Notes: generated by a model from the sequence alone, not told the origin. A stretch of 64,000 nt of DNA from Limnephilus marmoratus (GCA_917880885.1 OU862919.1:13162001-13226000), one strand, 5' to 3'; counted from the first letter of the stretch, positions 49,001 through 60,110 are shown. Numbers and translations are program-made.

Positions 49001-52000
49001 TACTCAGTAAGGAGGATCGAGTTTGACAATCACAGAGGGAACCAAATAACATGGAAAAATGTCGATAAAAAAGTTTTTTTGGTTCTCTACCTGATGTAGA
49101 TTCACCAGTTTCCCGAAACTTACGACACCGTGGAGTGTATATTGCTTGGGCACCTCGATAGATCCCCAGCTCTGTCTAGCAGGACAAATAGATTTATTTA
49201 GAGTTGAAGGGCATCGCTTGAATCTACGACTCGTTTGGGACTCACAACGCGTGGGTCCATCGATCACCCTGTTTACAGTGTTCACACACACCGACACACC
49301 GCGATATCACCTAATAATAACACAAAAGCCCAGTAGTCCTAAGCAAAATCTAGCTTCAGGAAGAATTAAGTGTAGTTTTGAAACATGGCAGATGTCTTCC
49401 TTATGGCTTTTAGTAGGGAAAATTTGCCATTTTGGAAAATATTGCTCTTTGCGTGGTTTCAATTAATTTCTCGTTAAAGCGTGGAATCGAGTATTTTTAT
49501 AAGCCCAGAAAAAAAGTATCAGGCCTATAAAAAATCTCCAACCTACGAACCCCTTTATGGCTACGGTTTTATTTTATAATGTGGCATATTAAGTTTATTG
49601 GAAAATTCTCGTAAAAAAAATAAATATTCGTGCCTGAACTTCGCTAAATAAAATAATAAAACCCAATTTTTGTTTTAATGTTTTTTTCTTAAATACTTAT
49701 CATTCATATAAAACAGAAAATCTATTTGTTAAATCCCTCAAACGGTGAGCTCTGACGTCACGAGTTTTGCACCACTTTTTGATTTGGTATTCAACATATT
49801 TTAGTTTTTAGCGGGACACAAGTCACTTCCACAATGCGCTGAAGACACATCAAATTGTTTTTTTCTACGTAATTTCATAATAGAAAATAAAATAAAAATA
49901 GGTCTGAAGAAAAATTAATAATTAGGCAAAGGCAGGTAGTATGTAACTACTAGAACTTATAACTGATGAAAGTAAAGGTACTATTTATATTTTTCCACTA
50001 TATCTACGACAGTTTACATTTAATGCAGTAATGATAAAGTGCATCTAAGTGGTGGGAAAGTTATTTAGGTTTAGGTAAACCACTAGCAAGTCCGAGGACG
50101 ACATGGCACGATCTAGTGAATCAGACACTTGAGTGGGGGCCATGTCGCGAGTTAGAATAATAGAAGGGTATGTATGAGACGAAGGACGAATGTGATTGAA
50201 GCAAGCAGTGTGTGCTAGAGTTGTTTGGCAGTCCGTCTGATGGCAAATATTACCAACTATTAAAGTATGTACCGACATAATAACGTTCATACTGACCACG
50301 TCTTGTTTACATTCATTTCTAATAACCGTAAATACTGAACGAAAATGTTGGTAAAGTATAACATAATAGTAATTAGAGTATCAGACTAATATGACTCTAC
50401 TCAAGTAGGTATTTGATACACTCGATCGCTTCTTGTCTTCCTAGAGCATCCCTGACTTTTTCTATTCATTGTTCATATACCTACATATTCTACTGACATT
50501 CCTGTGAGTACAGGAATGTCAGTAGAAAATGTAGGTAGGTATATGAACAGTGAATAGAAAAAGTCAGGGATGCTCTAGGAAGACAAGAAGCGATCGAGTG
50601 TATCAAATACCTACTTGAGTAGAGTCATATTAGTCTGATACCGTGAGCCTTCAAGCCGAAAAGTTGACAATACAAAACACAACCCCCCGAAAGTTCAATC
50701 CTTGAGAATGATATTTTTGATGCATCGCTTTTCACAGGTTTTCCCATTTGCATGGCTTTTAATTTTTAAGAGACCCAATCGAAAACATTTTGACAGCTGA
50801 AAAACAACAAAAAATGGTGGGTGTAGTTCCTTTTCTCAATATCATCCATCTTGGTGGATTTATCCGATCAGTGGCTGAGTTAGCATCGCGTTTGGATCCC
50901 ACCCAGGTTGTGTCCAATTCCTCGGAGGGCTAAGTCCTCCTTCACAACACAAGCAAAATTTTCCGCTTAGTATGGTGGTAGCAGGAGATTTTCAAATGTT
51001 GTCACATTATTCGTAACCCGGGAACGTTTAATTTCAGCCGATCGTGCCAGGTGTGTTCGCCGCTCTGACCAATCTGAGCGCCCTGACGCTGCCCAAGGGC
51101 GCCTCGCCCGCCCTAATCATCGAGGTGTGTCGCAGTCACGGCCTGCTGCCCAACGTCTGCGTCGAGTCCTGCGTCCTGCAGACCATCCCCTGCCACACGC
51201 AGTCGCCCCCGGCCTTCCTGCCCGCCCCCGTGCTCACCGGGCTCTCCGTCGGCAGGGCTAACGCCCCCCACCACGAAATGGACCCGGGTAAGATGTCCTT
51301 CGTCTCACTTCTGCGTTCTATGGATTTGACCGAAGATGATATTATTGAGGTCCTACGGCTCTCCGTTGGAAGGCCTAACGCCCCCCACCAAGAGATGGAC
51401 CCGGGTAAGATGTTCTACTTCTCACTTCTGCGTTCTATGGATTTGACAGAAAATTATATTATTGAGGTCCTACCCTTTATGGGAGCGAGATTATATTCAT
51501 AATAATCAGTAGTTCTATGAACAGTAGAAGACCTAGCGCCCAAAAATATGTTTAAAATTTTCTCTTATTTAATAAATCAAAAGCAAAGGTTCCACTAATA
51601 TCATAAGATGTGTTAGTAGGTACTAAAATATATACCTACTTAATTATAAACCATACATTTGGTGTATTTATTAAGTTAAAAGAAATATAATATTTCTTAA
51701 CTTTAGTACAGAGTATAGTAGTAATATTTTTAATTTTATTCTAACAATTTAAGTTAAAATAGTTTTTTTAAAGGTTTTTATATTCTTAGGTTATCTGTGT
51801 AACTTTTTGAATTTCAAATAAGGAGTACCTAATAGAAATTGTCCAAAAAAGTAGCGTCACTATCTCAATGACATTTTTTTTCAAACTTTCTTCATTAGGC
51901 AGGTGGGTGTACCATAATATTATAATTAATAAATACCATAATATAATATTGAAAAAAAGCGAATAAACACAACGATTTCACATTATGAAATAAGAATGTT

Positions 52001-52932
52001 TAAAACGACCACCATCTTGAACCGGAAACGGAATGTAAACACAATTTTACAGATAGACGAAAACGTCCGGGTTAACTTTAACTGCTCTTAAAGCTACGGA
52101 CTAACATGCTCATTAGTCGCATGCTCTCTTGCTAACAATGAGCAAATGATACCTAGTAGCATGTGTCACGCCCAAATGAGCATGCTCACACATTAACCGG
52201 CTGTTGATTTGTGAGCTCATTGATTCGCGGGTGGAGGGGTAATGAGCTTGCTCATTTATGACCATGCTTATACAATACCATTATACTAAATAATCTAACC
52301 TAATTATATAATAATGAGAAAAACGCAACTAACTAAATATACAAATCTTTCTTAGAAACGACGCGTGTTGGAAAGGTTACAACGGAGCTTTCAGGGGAGG
52401 AACCATGTTTATAGCTATATACTGAATCAATTAAAAACTTAAATAAAGATTTGAAGCAAGTGAATTTGAAGACGCTGCTCCATTTTTCTCAGTGCAGCTT
52501 CTCTGTTTAAAAAATAGTCCGACAAAGTTCAGCGTATTAATCTCTGTTTGTTTGAATTCAGCTGGAGAAGAAGAACCTCCAGCGCCAGCGGTGACGAGCG
52601 AGAGCGTTGAAGAGAAGCCGGCGACCGTCCTGCCCGGGATGAAGGGGGGCGCGAGAGACAGCAGCACAGCGGAGCCCCTGCCCGAGAACGCGGGCCCCGA
52701 GCCCTCTCGGCCGGCGGTCAGCGGAGCCGGGGTCAACAAGACCATCATAGGCCTGGTGATCGGAGGGCTGTTGTGCGCGGTGGCCGCCGTCGTGGTCAAG
52801 AAGAACTGGAGTAAGATCCGCGGGAAGCGGGACGAGGAGCGCAGAAGCGGGGCGGGAGCTCTACCTCCCCAGAGGCAACCGGAGACCAGATCGCCCGAGG
52901 AGGTTCCACTACAAGACAAGGCGCAGGCGTAA
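46028..52932 (+). CDS. LRR single-pass membrane protein, 5 exons, complete
   Basis: The exons 46028-46077, 46680-47157, 48222-48503, 51038-51287 and 52562-52932 join in phase to 476 residues plus TAA. Parts: signal peptide (MAKLVNLLVLLFLTTL), an acidic Asp/Glu-rich stretch (about 22-95), cysteine N-cap (CQKVDSADGVSIDC), leucine-rich repeats (about 115-305), a C-terminal cysteine cap (CRSHG..CVESC..C), a Pro/Glu-rich stalk, one membrane segment (TIIGLVIGGLLCAVAAVVV, 414-432) and a 44-residue basic tail. It is probably an extracellular LRR receptor or adhesion protein of type I topology; I recognise no named orthologue. The start is the ATG before the signal peptide. Two in-frame donors for exon 4 exist because of a 117-bp duplication. 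Confidence 0.88.
46680..47157 (+). CDS. LRR protein exon 2 (acidic region and first LRRs)
   Basis: Acceptor AACTTTCAG. Acidic stretch DDTISDDEMYNDELIPEKDD onwards, cysteine pair C..C, then LRR units ..VAVLDLSNNAISELAS and LKQLSLKNNAIKSIDKN. Donor GTAAGT at 47158, phase 0. Confidence 0.9.
47250..47728 (+). repeat. Dispersed repeat family D, copy 5
   Basis: From TTATGGTGAGAAACATGATC to CGAGGCCTGAGGGTTAAAAG, in intron 2 of the LRR gene. It has all blocks of the family. Confidence 0.6.
48222..48503 (+). CDS. LRR protein exon 3 (LRRs)
   Basis: 94 codons of LRRs: VESIDLSGNELTVLDPETF, LSDLNLGRNPLKLPEAAL, LQRLSLVDCSLQQLPENTF and LEELDLGGNPISDDT. Acceptor GTTACAG, donor GTAAAG. A foldback element follows in the intron. 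Confidence 0.92.
48546..48845. mobile_element. 300-bp foldback MITE in LRR intron 3
   Basis: Ends TCATTGACATC and GATGTCAATGA. Inner arms of about 120 bp pair (AATTGACATCGAGAGATGGC against GCCAACTCCCGATGTCAATT; TTTCTCTCCCACGTG against CCCGTGGGAGAGATA). The predicted frame 48243-48722 beyond 48503 is this element. Confidence 0.7.
48850..50370. other. LRR intron 3, no recognised feature
   Basis: AT-rich intron; no shared repeat or domain identified. Confidence 0.35.
50378..50641. repeat. 264-bp near-perfect palindrome
   Basis: Arms of about 130 bp (50378-50507 and 50512-50641) start GTATCAGACTAATATGACTC and mirror it at the right end. They differ by a few bases and a 4-base indel near the middle. 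The spacer is only a few bases (TGAGTA region). No coding. Confidence 0.85.
51038..51287 (+). CDS. LRR protein exon 4 (LRR C-cap)
   Basis: Acceptor TTTCAG at 51032-51037. It encodes PIVPGVFAALTNLSALTLPK, a last LRR, then the cysteine cap with EVCRSHGLLPNVCVESC. The first donor is GTAAGA at 51288; an identical-phase donor at 51405 would lengthen the exon to 51404. Confidence 0.88.
51240..51473 (+). repeat. 117-bp tandem duplication across the exon 4/intron boundary
   Basis: Units 51240-51356 and 51357-51473 differ at roughly a dozen positions. Each contains CTAACGCCCCCCACCA, AGATGGACCCGGGTAAGATG-like donor context and TTCTGCGTTCTATGGATTTG. Confidence 0.95.
51288..51404 (+). CDS. Optional 39-codon extension of exon 4
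   Basis: Open reading between the two donors: G K M S F V S L L R S M D L T E ... then a repeat of the exon end, LSVGRPNAPHQEMDP. It keeps frame and phase exactly. It would be used only if the second donor is chosen; use is inferred, not seen. Confidence 0.4.
51507..52045 (+). repeat. Dispersed repeat family G, copy 2
   Basis: See 38547-38910. In LRR intron 4, with the same block order and a longer middle. Confidence 0.6.
52100..52275. repeat. Cluster of TGAGC/GCTCA palindromic motifs
   Basis: Six or more copies of (A)TGAGC or its complement, including AATGAGCATGCTCA and AATGAGCTTGCTCATT, in 170 bp of the last LRR intron. Possibly ends of a small transposon. Confidence 0.45.
52562..52932 (+). 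CDS. LRR protein exon 5 (stalk, membrane segment, tail)
   Basis: Acceptor TTGAATTCAG. Codes AGEEEPPAPAVTSESVEEK, the membrane segment TIIGLVIGGLLCAVAAVVV, stop-transfer KKNWSKIRGKRDEERR and a tail ending PLQDKAQA, TAA at 52930. Confidence 0.9.
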
Positions 52933-52995
52933 TAATTGTGTCGTATTTATCTTGTGCCATTTATCACTATTTTTAACAATAAGTCTGTAGTCAAT

Positions 52996-53019
52996 AATAA
53001 ATTAATAATGAATAATAAA
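52996..53019 (+). terminator. Poly(A) signals of the LRR gene
   Basis: AATAAA at 52996-53001 and 53014-53019, 64 and 82 bases after the stop. A SINE A copy starts directly downstream. Confidence 0.55.
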
Positions 53020-53037
53020 TCTCTGTCTTTAAAATGT

Positions 53038-53325
53038 TTTTTTTTCATCTTTGGGGATGCTGTGTTGAGGGGTTTTTTAAAGGAAAGGGAGCAGATGAAA
53101 GTTCTGAAAAGGAAAAGGGTTTAAGGGGTGGGTAGGAATCTGGGGTTCAGCGTGTCCTTGTCATCCACCTCCAAGACAGACAGACCTCACCCCATGAACC
53201 CGGGCACCCCTGCTAAATCACCAAACGTAGCGAACCACTTGGGGTAACCTATGGCAGAGGTGTTGGTTATCCAATAAAGGTTCCCGGGGCGGCGGTACCC
53301 ATTCCCGCCTCCCAAATTGCAATAG
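53038..53325 (-). repeat. SINE family A, minus copy, tail partly lost
   Basis: From CATCTTTGGGGATGCTGTGT to the head GGTTCCCGGGGCGGCGGTAC. The hairpin tail is missing. Confidence 0.75.
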
Positions 53326-53354
53326 CAATAAGACTAATTTGTTCGCTTAACACT

Positions 53355-54178
53355 CATATAGGGCTCATAGAAATCGCTGTGTCTCCCTTATTATCATGGT
53401 TAGAAAGCGAAATGCCACGCTTTATTTTCAAATGTAAAAGTTAACCACAATTTTTTTTTTACATTAGCTCCAAACAGGAGGCACCGAGGAAAACAATTTC
53501 CCTAGGGGCCTATGTCATCTTTGAGGATGCTGTGTGGAGGGTTTTTTAAGGGAAAGGAATGAGAAGAAGATATGGGAAGAAAAAAGGTATGAGGGGTGGG
53601 TAGGAATCTGGGGTTCAGTGTGGCCAGGAGTGACGGACGTATGAATCTATTCCACACTGCGGTGCAAGGCAAAGGGTCGGGAGAATCCGGCTGGAGAGGT
53701 CAAAAGGCCTCCCTCAATCAGTCTCCTCCGATCCAGCCCGCCACGCAGTGGTTGGGCAAACGTATCCGCCACCAAGACCTAGACAAACCTCATCCCATGA
53801 ACCCGGGCACCCCTGCTAAGTCACCAAACGTAGCGAACCACTTGGGGCGACCTGTGGCAGGGGTGTTGGTTGTCCAATAATTGGTTCCCGGGGCGGCGGT
53901 ACCCATACCCGCCTCCCAAAATTGAAAATAATTCAAATGTACACATTCATGAAACCAAGATGAGCCATTTTTAAACCTTTTTTAGGTTTGTATTAAAAAA
54001 AATTATATTTAAAAAATTATAGGTATATAAAACTATAAAATTTGAAAGCGTACTTCATCACCTTTGAAAAACAGTTTTTAGCTTTCGGATGCGTTTAGAA
54101 ATATTAAGTTTATTTGAATTTTATTGCAAAACGGAAATATTTTAACCTACCGACAAAATAGGCTTGAGGGGTTAATTA
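53355..54178 (+). repeat. Dispersed repeat family D, copy 6, split by a SINE
   Basis: The left part 53355-53447 (CTCATAGAAATCGCTGTGTC to TAAAAGTTAACC) and the right part 53928-54178 (AGATGAGCCATTTTTAAACC to CTTGAGGGGTTAA) are separated by the SINE A copy at 53448-53925. The SINE is therefore younger than repeat D. Confidence 0.65.
53448..53925 (-). repeat. SINE family A, full-length minus copy
   Basis: The best complete copy: poly(T) at 53451-53460, tail ACATTAGCTCCAAACAGGAG, body, GTCACCAAACGTAGCGAACC, and the head GGTTCCCGGGGCGGCGGTAC with CCCGCCTCCC. About 470 bp. No Pol III boxes recognised in the head. Confidence 0.8.
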
Positions 54179-54179
54179 A

Positions 54180-55600
54180 TTATTATTGATTATTGACGGT
54201 TCCAATTCGACTTCCAAAAATGTTCCGTAGATTATGAGCAACTCGTATTCAAATACGCATGTAGAATTTAATAAAATGTCAGTAGTGAGTAAGATGTAAA
54301 AACAACATTCACCAAACAAAAATGATGTATTTATACAGCCCTGATGAAATCGAAATTAACCGGTGTTGCCCGGGCTTAATGCAGAGTTTTTCAAAAACAG
54401 ATGTACAATTTCCAGTAATTTTTGCCTTATTTTGAATATCAAGTGTGCAAAATTTCATCAAAAAGTATGAATATTCTACTTTATGGAGTGGGAAAGGGGA
54501 ATGAGGTGGTTTTTCGAAATTATATTAGATTTTGTATTCAAATTAACAGTCGATTCAAATTAATTGTTACACCTGTATTTGTTTTTTGTAATTGTTTTTT
54601 GGGACAGCCGCCCGTTTATTTGAACAAAACCCAAGGAACAAAGAACCAAATAAAGAAACAAATACTAATTTACTCTTTCAATTTTATTAAAATTATTTTT
54701 CATGTTAAAGTTAAACAATCTGAATGCAAAAGCCCCCGGGCGTAAAATACAACCAAAATTGATTGTTCAAGTGATGTAGTGTTAAAACAAAATATTTTTA
54801 TTCATAATATTATAAAAAAGGTTGTTTAAAAGATTTCATTGTTATTAAAATGTACCTACTGAAGTGCATTTTTTATTATTTTGGAACGCACGAAAAAATA
54901 ATTATTTTATTTTTGTTGTTTAAACCAGTTTTTTAAATAATCGTGCAAGTAGGTAATAAAAAAAAACAACCAGTAATAAAAACAATGTTTTCTTACTATA
55001 ATATACATATCTATTTTCAATTTTCGCGTCATCTCTTGGACCGGCAAGTAGCCAATTTCAGAAAAATGCGTATACACCAAAGATATTGAAATATAAGTAG
55101 ATGTGCTATCTGCAGTTTTTACTATGTGGGACTGCGCTTCCGGGTGTCGCCGATATTATTACCAATTAACAAATAAACTAAATGAACGAACAATTAACGA
55201 ATAAACCAAACGAACGTTAAACTAAATGAACGATTTCTTTCCGTATTCAAACAATATTGTTAACCAATACTAATGCACATCTTCAAAAAATCAACGAAAT
55301 GAACAAATTATTTTTGTATGCAAACTACTCTAATTAGGGCGTAGTCCGCCGACAGTTGCGCGGACACCATAGCATATCTCTTTTGTATTTGAATATCTTT
55401 GGTATACACTATGCATGAGTGCCAGAATACATTGTCATCGACAACGAGTCTATATGCCGAGTTTCAGTTCGATCGGAGGTCGGGAAGTCGTTTAAATTTC
55501 CATTCCCCATTTGCATCAATTCAAGAAAATAAAATCGAAATTTAAATACATACTCGTAGGTAGATGTATTTAAAAACTCGTTATTATCTGTATTCTCTTG
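54180..55600. other. AT-rich spacer with an AGCCCCCGGGCG fragment
   Basis: No gene. AAAAGCCCCCGGGCGTAAAA at 54728-54748 resembles the LINE end at 45133. TGTTGCCCGGGCTTAATG at 54364 resembles a common insect repeat end. Confidence 0.3.
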
Positions 55601-55629
55601 ACTATTTATTATAACTCTTTTACAACCAT

Positions 55630-55775
55630 CCATGTGGGGAGAAGAAGGAGATGTGGGGAGAGCAAGAGAGGAGATAGGTGGGGACTGGGGAGGTGCCTGG
55701 TTATTCAGATCTGGGCAACAAACACGCCAAAGGCAATTACAAGCAACATTTCAATTGAAAGGTGGTCTTTTAGCA
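55630..55775 (+). repeat. SINE-like repeat family B, copy 6 (3' part)
   Basis: GTGCCTGGTTATTCAGATCT, CAAGCAACATTTCAATT and GGTGGTCTTTTAGC match the family end. Confidence 0.55.
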
Positions 55776-56074
55776 TTCAGTGTGCTGTTTATGTTTACTG
55801 TTTGAGTGAACTGACGACATAACAACTCACGTATTAAAGGCAAAAGTTGCAAAGGGAAAGTTCAAAGTGGATAATAGCCAGGGAAAACTCTCACAAACAA
55901 TCTGTTCCATTGAAAACGCTCCCAACATTTGTGGAAATGCAGTGTAATTATTATTACGACTCGGACTTATTTGTATTTCTTTTTTTAATTGAAATTATAA
56001 AGCAAAGATAAATCACAATATTAATATTTTTTTTAACTTTATGAGTAAAACGTCAAACTGTAAGATTTAATTAA

Positions 56075-56160
56075 ATGAAGGCAATATTAGCGAAACTCAA
56101 ACGAAAATCTAATACATAAAAATCAGAAAAAGATATTTGCACCTCTGAGAAAAGATATTA
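56075..56160 (+). repeat. SINE body fragment like 14410
   Basis: GCGAAACTCAAACGAAAATC and AAAAATCAGAAAAA match the stretch at 14425-14475. No tRNA-like head here. Confidence 0.35.
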
Positions 56161-56410
56161 ACAAATTTAACCGGCGCGGCGTTCGTATTTCAAACAGAAC
56201 GAAATTATAATTAAATATAATTATCAATAATCAAATATTGTTTTAAAATGACCCATTATTAAATCTATTCCCCTTTTAAATTTTTAATTGTTCTATATTG
56301 CCCCTCGTCTCCTACACATTATTTTCTATCAAATTTTATTATTTTTTATGTCTATTATATTTCTCTATTACCTACGTATGTCTATTTTTAAAATTAGTTC
56401 TGTCAAAACC

Positions 56411-56438
56411 CTGAAGAAGTCAACTTTGCTGACGAAAC
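56411..56438 (+). ncRNA. Hammerhead-ribozyme-like core (Penelope-type remnant)
   Basis: CTGAAGA (56411-56417) fits CUGANGA. GTCA...TGAC (56419-56422 with 56430-56433) forms a short stem II, and GAAAC (56434-56438) follows directly. The core is complete by motif; stems I and III are not obvious, so activity is doubtful. Confidence 0.4.
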
Positions 56439-56439
56439 A

Positions 56440-57690
56440 TATCAATTTTTGTAAATAATTAAGTGGTTAATACAAAGTTATCTATTAATTTGAAATTATT
56501 TGTGTTGTTGAATGACAGATGGCGCTACGTCCACCCATCGAACTTTCATCCACACATAGAAATAATTTATATGACAGAACAACGTTTGTTAACGCTAGTT
56601 CTTTATAAAATGATCTTAAAACATTAAAATATTTGTGCCTCAACTTCTCAAAATGAAATAAAACATGCCTTTGGCGATGTTTTTTTCTTGAATAAATCAA
56701 AACAGGAGGCTGGTGTTAAACGGGAATTTAAATCTTATCGCCATCTGCATAATGAGTGTTATTGTTAGCGGTCTGATGCCGAATTTTAATCTGGAAAATA
56801 CATAATGACAAATGAACTTTTTACAACAGTTGAAACACGGTGAACCTTTATAGCTTACGTCAAAATCTCTATACAAGGAAGAGTGTCGGTGGGTTTATAT
56901 TTTATTTATACAAACCAAATTGCTTTATTCCGATATTGATGAAATTTTAAACACTCGACATTCAAAACAAGAGGACGGTCATTGTCTACACAAAATTTCT
57001 AAAAATCATCCCCTTCCACTTTTCCTACCCCAGCAAAAATTAATGGTGATCGGACAACTCGATAATGTGCAACTTCATCACTCCTTTGAAAAGTCATTAA
57101 AAGAGATGACAAAAAATGGTTAAATACCCTTAGTTAGGTTAGTTTAGGTTATGGGATTTTTTTTAATCACTTTTAATGAATTTTCAAAGCGGTGTTGAAA
57201 TGCCACTTTGTTGAGTTGTCGTGGAACCGTAATTAATATACGAAATTAAGTACCTTCATAAAAATGATTTGCATACTAAATTAACCAGGTACCTAATATT
57301 AATCATGTATTATATTTTGTTTGGGGTTAGTTAGCAGTTACGTCACGTGTGATTTTATGGCAATACTTGCAAGGTCGAGGTCGATAATATTTACTTTACT
57401 AGACTACGTAAGTAAGGTATAATGTTATTAGTTATTACATCGAAGAACTTATTGCCGCATTTCTACCGCTGGAGGGCAGTATCATTTGTTTGAAACTTCT
57501 CTCTCTGATATTATTACATTATGTTTAGTAAACTTCAGCAGCTTAAACGTGCTGTAAAATACAATTTAATATCATGTTGAAACGTGTTACTGCCTTCCAC
57601 TACTACTAAAAGTTACGACCCGGCATCGCTCAGATAAGCAATTTCCCTCTTGTTGGGAGAACACTAGAAATACATGTTAATTTTTTCTAT
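56440..57690. other. AT-rich spacer, nothing recognised
   Basis: No gene. A short GGTTAGTTTAGG run is at 57135-57150. Confidence 0.35.
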
Positions 57691-57691
57691 C

Positions 57692-58406
57692 TTAAGAGCG
57701 TTTAACCAGCCAGCGGACGAAAATCCACATTTCGTCGAAAGTTGTTCTTACGATCGCGCAGGGCAGTTACAATGAGAAAGATTAATTATTCTCCGTACCA
57801 GCTTTTTAAAATTATAACTCAATATCGAATTTCAATTCAAATTAGCTCTAATTTATACCGTGATCCAAAATGCTGAAAGGTGTGATGATAAAACTATTAA
57901 AATAATGTACTTTTTGTAGTTATTTTTTGATTATAAGTATTTATCATTTTTCAATAATGTCTAAATTTAATAGGAATGTTAAAAAAATCTGAAATATATT
58001 AGTTTGTAAGTGCGCAAATAAATACACAAACGGACCAATTTTCGTCAAGAAACACATGTACGTACATATTTTTTAATGATTTTATTGAAACTAAAATTAA
58101 AATTCTAAAACATACGTTTGCTAGATAATGTATTGATTTATTTTACTGCATGATTTTATTATTTGAATGGGTGTGGTATAATACAAAAACTTTTTTGAAA
58201 ATTGAACAAATCTGCCAACGACCTATGAAATAACCTTATTATACTAAAAATTAAAAAAAAATCTCAAAATTTATTACATACGAATGCTAGATAAAAGAAC
58301 AATCTTTCGAAATCCATTTATAATTTTTTGTGGAAAAGAGTCAATACATCTAAAAACTTTTTTGAAAATGACGTATTTCCGGTTTACTCTGGTAATGCCC
58401 TCTTAA
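57692..58406 (+). mobile_element. TTAA-flanked element, copy 2
   Basis: 715 bp from TTAAGAGCGTTTAACCAGCC to CTGGTAATGCCCTCTTAA. Matches copy 1 in reverse over its length. Confidence 0.8.
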
Positions 58407-58735
58407 TTTATAAAAGAAAAACGTCAATCAAACGAGGACTGAAAATAGTGACGTCGACCTAGGATCTCTTGAGACAAAAGCTATGAAAGAAAACGCACGT
58501 CTCAAACGTGCTGGAAATAGCTCGTGATGGAAAACGACGTCTAGAACTGAAAATAGTTCCGTGGACCTCTAAAAAGAAAAATCTATGCATAATATTAGCT
58601 ACCAGATTATGCAAATCATTTTTAACTTAGTATAGATATTAATTACTGGCTGCAGCACCCAGCGTTGCCCGGCTTTATTCTGCTTTGAGGGGTAGGAAAA
58701 GTGAATGGGGAGTCATGACGCAAGTTAATCCCCTC

Positions 58736-59450
58736 TTAAGAGCGTTTAACCAGCCAGCGGACGAACATCCACATTTCGTCGAAAATTGTTCTTACGATCG
58801 TGCAGGGCGGTTACAATGAGAAAGATTAATTATTCTCCGTACCAGCTTTTTTAAATTATAACACAATATCGAATTTATTTCAATCCAAATTAGCTTTAAT
58901 TTATACCTTCATCCAAAAATGCTGAAGGCGTGATGATAAAACTATTAAAATAATGTACTTTTTGTAATTATTTTTTGATTATAAGTATTTATCATTTTTC
59001 AATAATGTCTAAATTTAATAAGAATGTTAAAAAAATCTGAAATATATTAGTTTGTAAGTGCGCAAATAAATACACAAATGGACCAATTTTCGTCAAGAAA
59101 CACATGTGCGTACATATTTTTTAATGATTTTATTGAAACTAAAATTAAAATTCTAAAACATGCGTTTGCTAGATAATGTATTGATTTATTTTACTGCATG
59201 ATTTTATTATTTGAAATGGGTGTGGCATAATACAAAATCTTTTTTGAAAATTTAACAAATCTGCCAACGACCTATGGAATAACCTTATTATACTAAAAAT
59301 TAAATTTTTTTCTCAAAATTTATTACATGCGAATGCTAGATAAAAGAATAATCTTTCGTAATCCATTTATAATTTTTTGTGGAAAAGAGTCATCTAAAAT
59401 CTGATTTGAAATTGACATATTTCTGGTTTTCTCTGGTAATGCCCTCTTAA
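58736..59450 (+). mobile_element. TTAA-flanked element, copy 3
   Basis: 715 bp, same ends as copy 2. Starts 330 bp after copy 2 ends. Confidence 0.8.
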
Positions 59451-59585
59451 GTAATAAATTTACTGTATTATAAAATATTTGTAAAAATTGTAAACAGAAG
59501 AATTTTTAATTAGAATAACTCTGTTTTATAATAACTTTCGAAGGTTATTCCCATCAACAGAATGTATCATTGAAGAAGAAGATTA

Positions 59586-59912
59586 CACTGGGTTGAGGTT
59601 TGTCCGAGTCTTGGTGGCGGATACTTCTGCCCACCAGGTGCAAGGCAGGCCGGATCGGGAGGGAATGGTTGAGGGACTTCCCTTCGACTACTTCAGCCGT
59701 ACTCTCTCGGAATATCGCCTTGCACCGCAATGGGATAGATGGATTCATACATCCGTCACTCCTGGACACACAGACCCCCAGATTCCTACCCACCCCTAAT
59801 ACACTTTTCCTTCCAAGAACTTCCTCTCCTTCCTTTTCTAAAAAGACCCTCCACACAGAAACCCCAGGGGAATTATTTTCCTCAGGGTCTCCTGTGTGGA
59901 GCTAATGTAAAA
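59586..59912 (+). repeat. SINE family A, plus copy, 5'-truncated
   Basis: Starts inside the body (TTGAGGTTTGTCCGAGTCTT) and ends in the full tail, GGAGCTAATGTAAAAAAA. Confidence 0.75.
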
Positions 59913-59984
59913 AAATATATATTGTAGTAAAGCTAAACGAAAACATGAAAAATAAAAAGACACAGAAAAATTTAAATAACGCAA

Positions 59985-60110
59985 CTGGGATTCGAACCCA
60001 GGATCTCTCGTCTTACCTGGACAAGACAGTCCTTTACGACCGTTACCATTTTATTTTTCTGTTTCTTGTTCTTTTTCATATTTTTGTTCAGAATTTTTTA
60101 TATTATCTTC
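59985..60110 (-). repeat. tRNA-headed SINE
   Basis: Minus strand has A-box-like TGGTAACGG and a perfect B box, GGTTCGAATCC. A T-rich body (TTTTTCATATTTTTGTTCAG on plus) resembles 18895-18955. No tRNA acceptor pairing. Confidence 0.5.

Noticed and set aside
52431..52919. A minus-strand protein of 162 codons
   Set aside because: It is the shadow of LRR exon 5.
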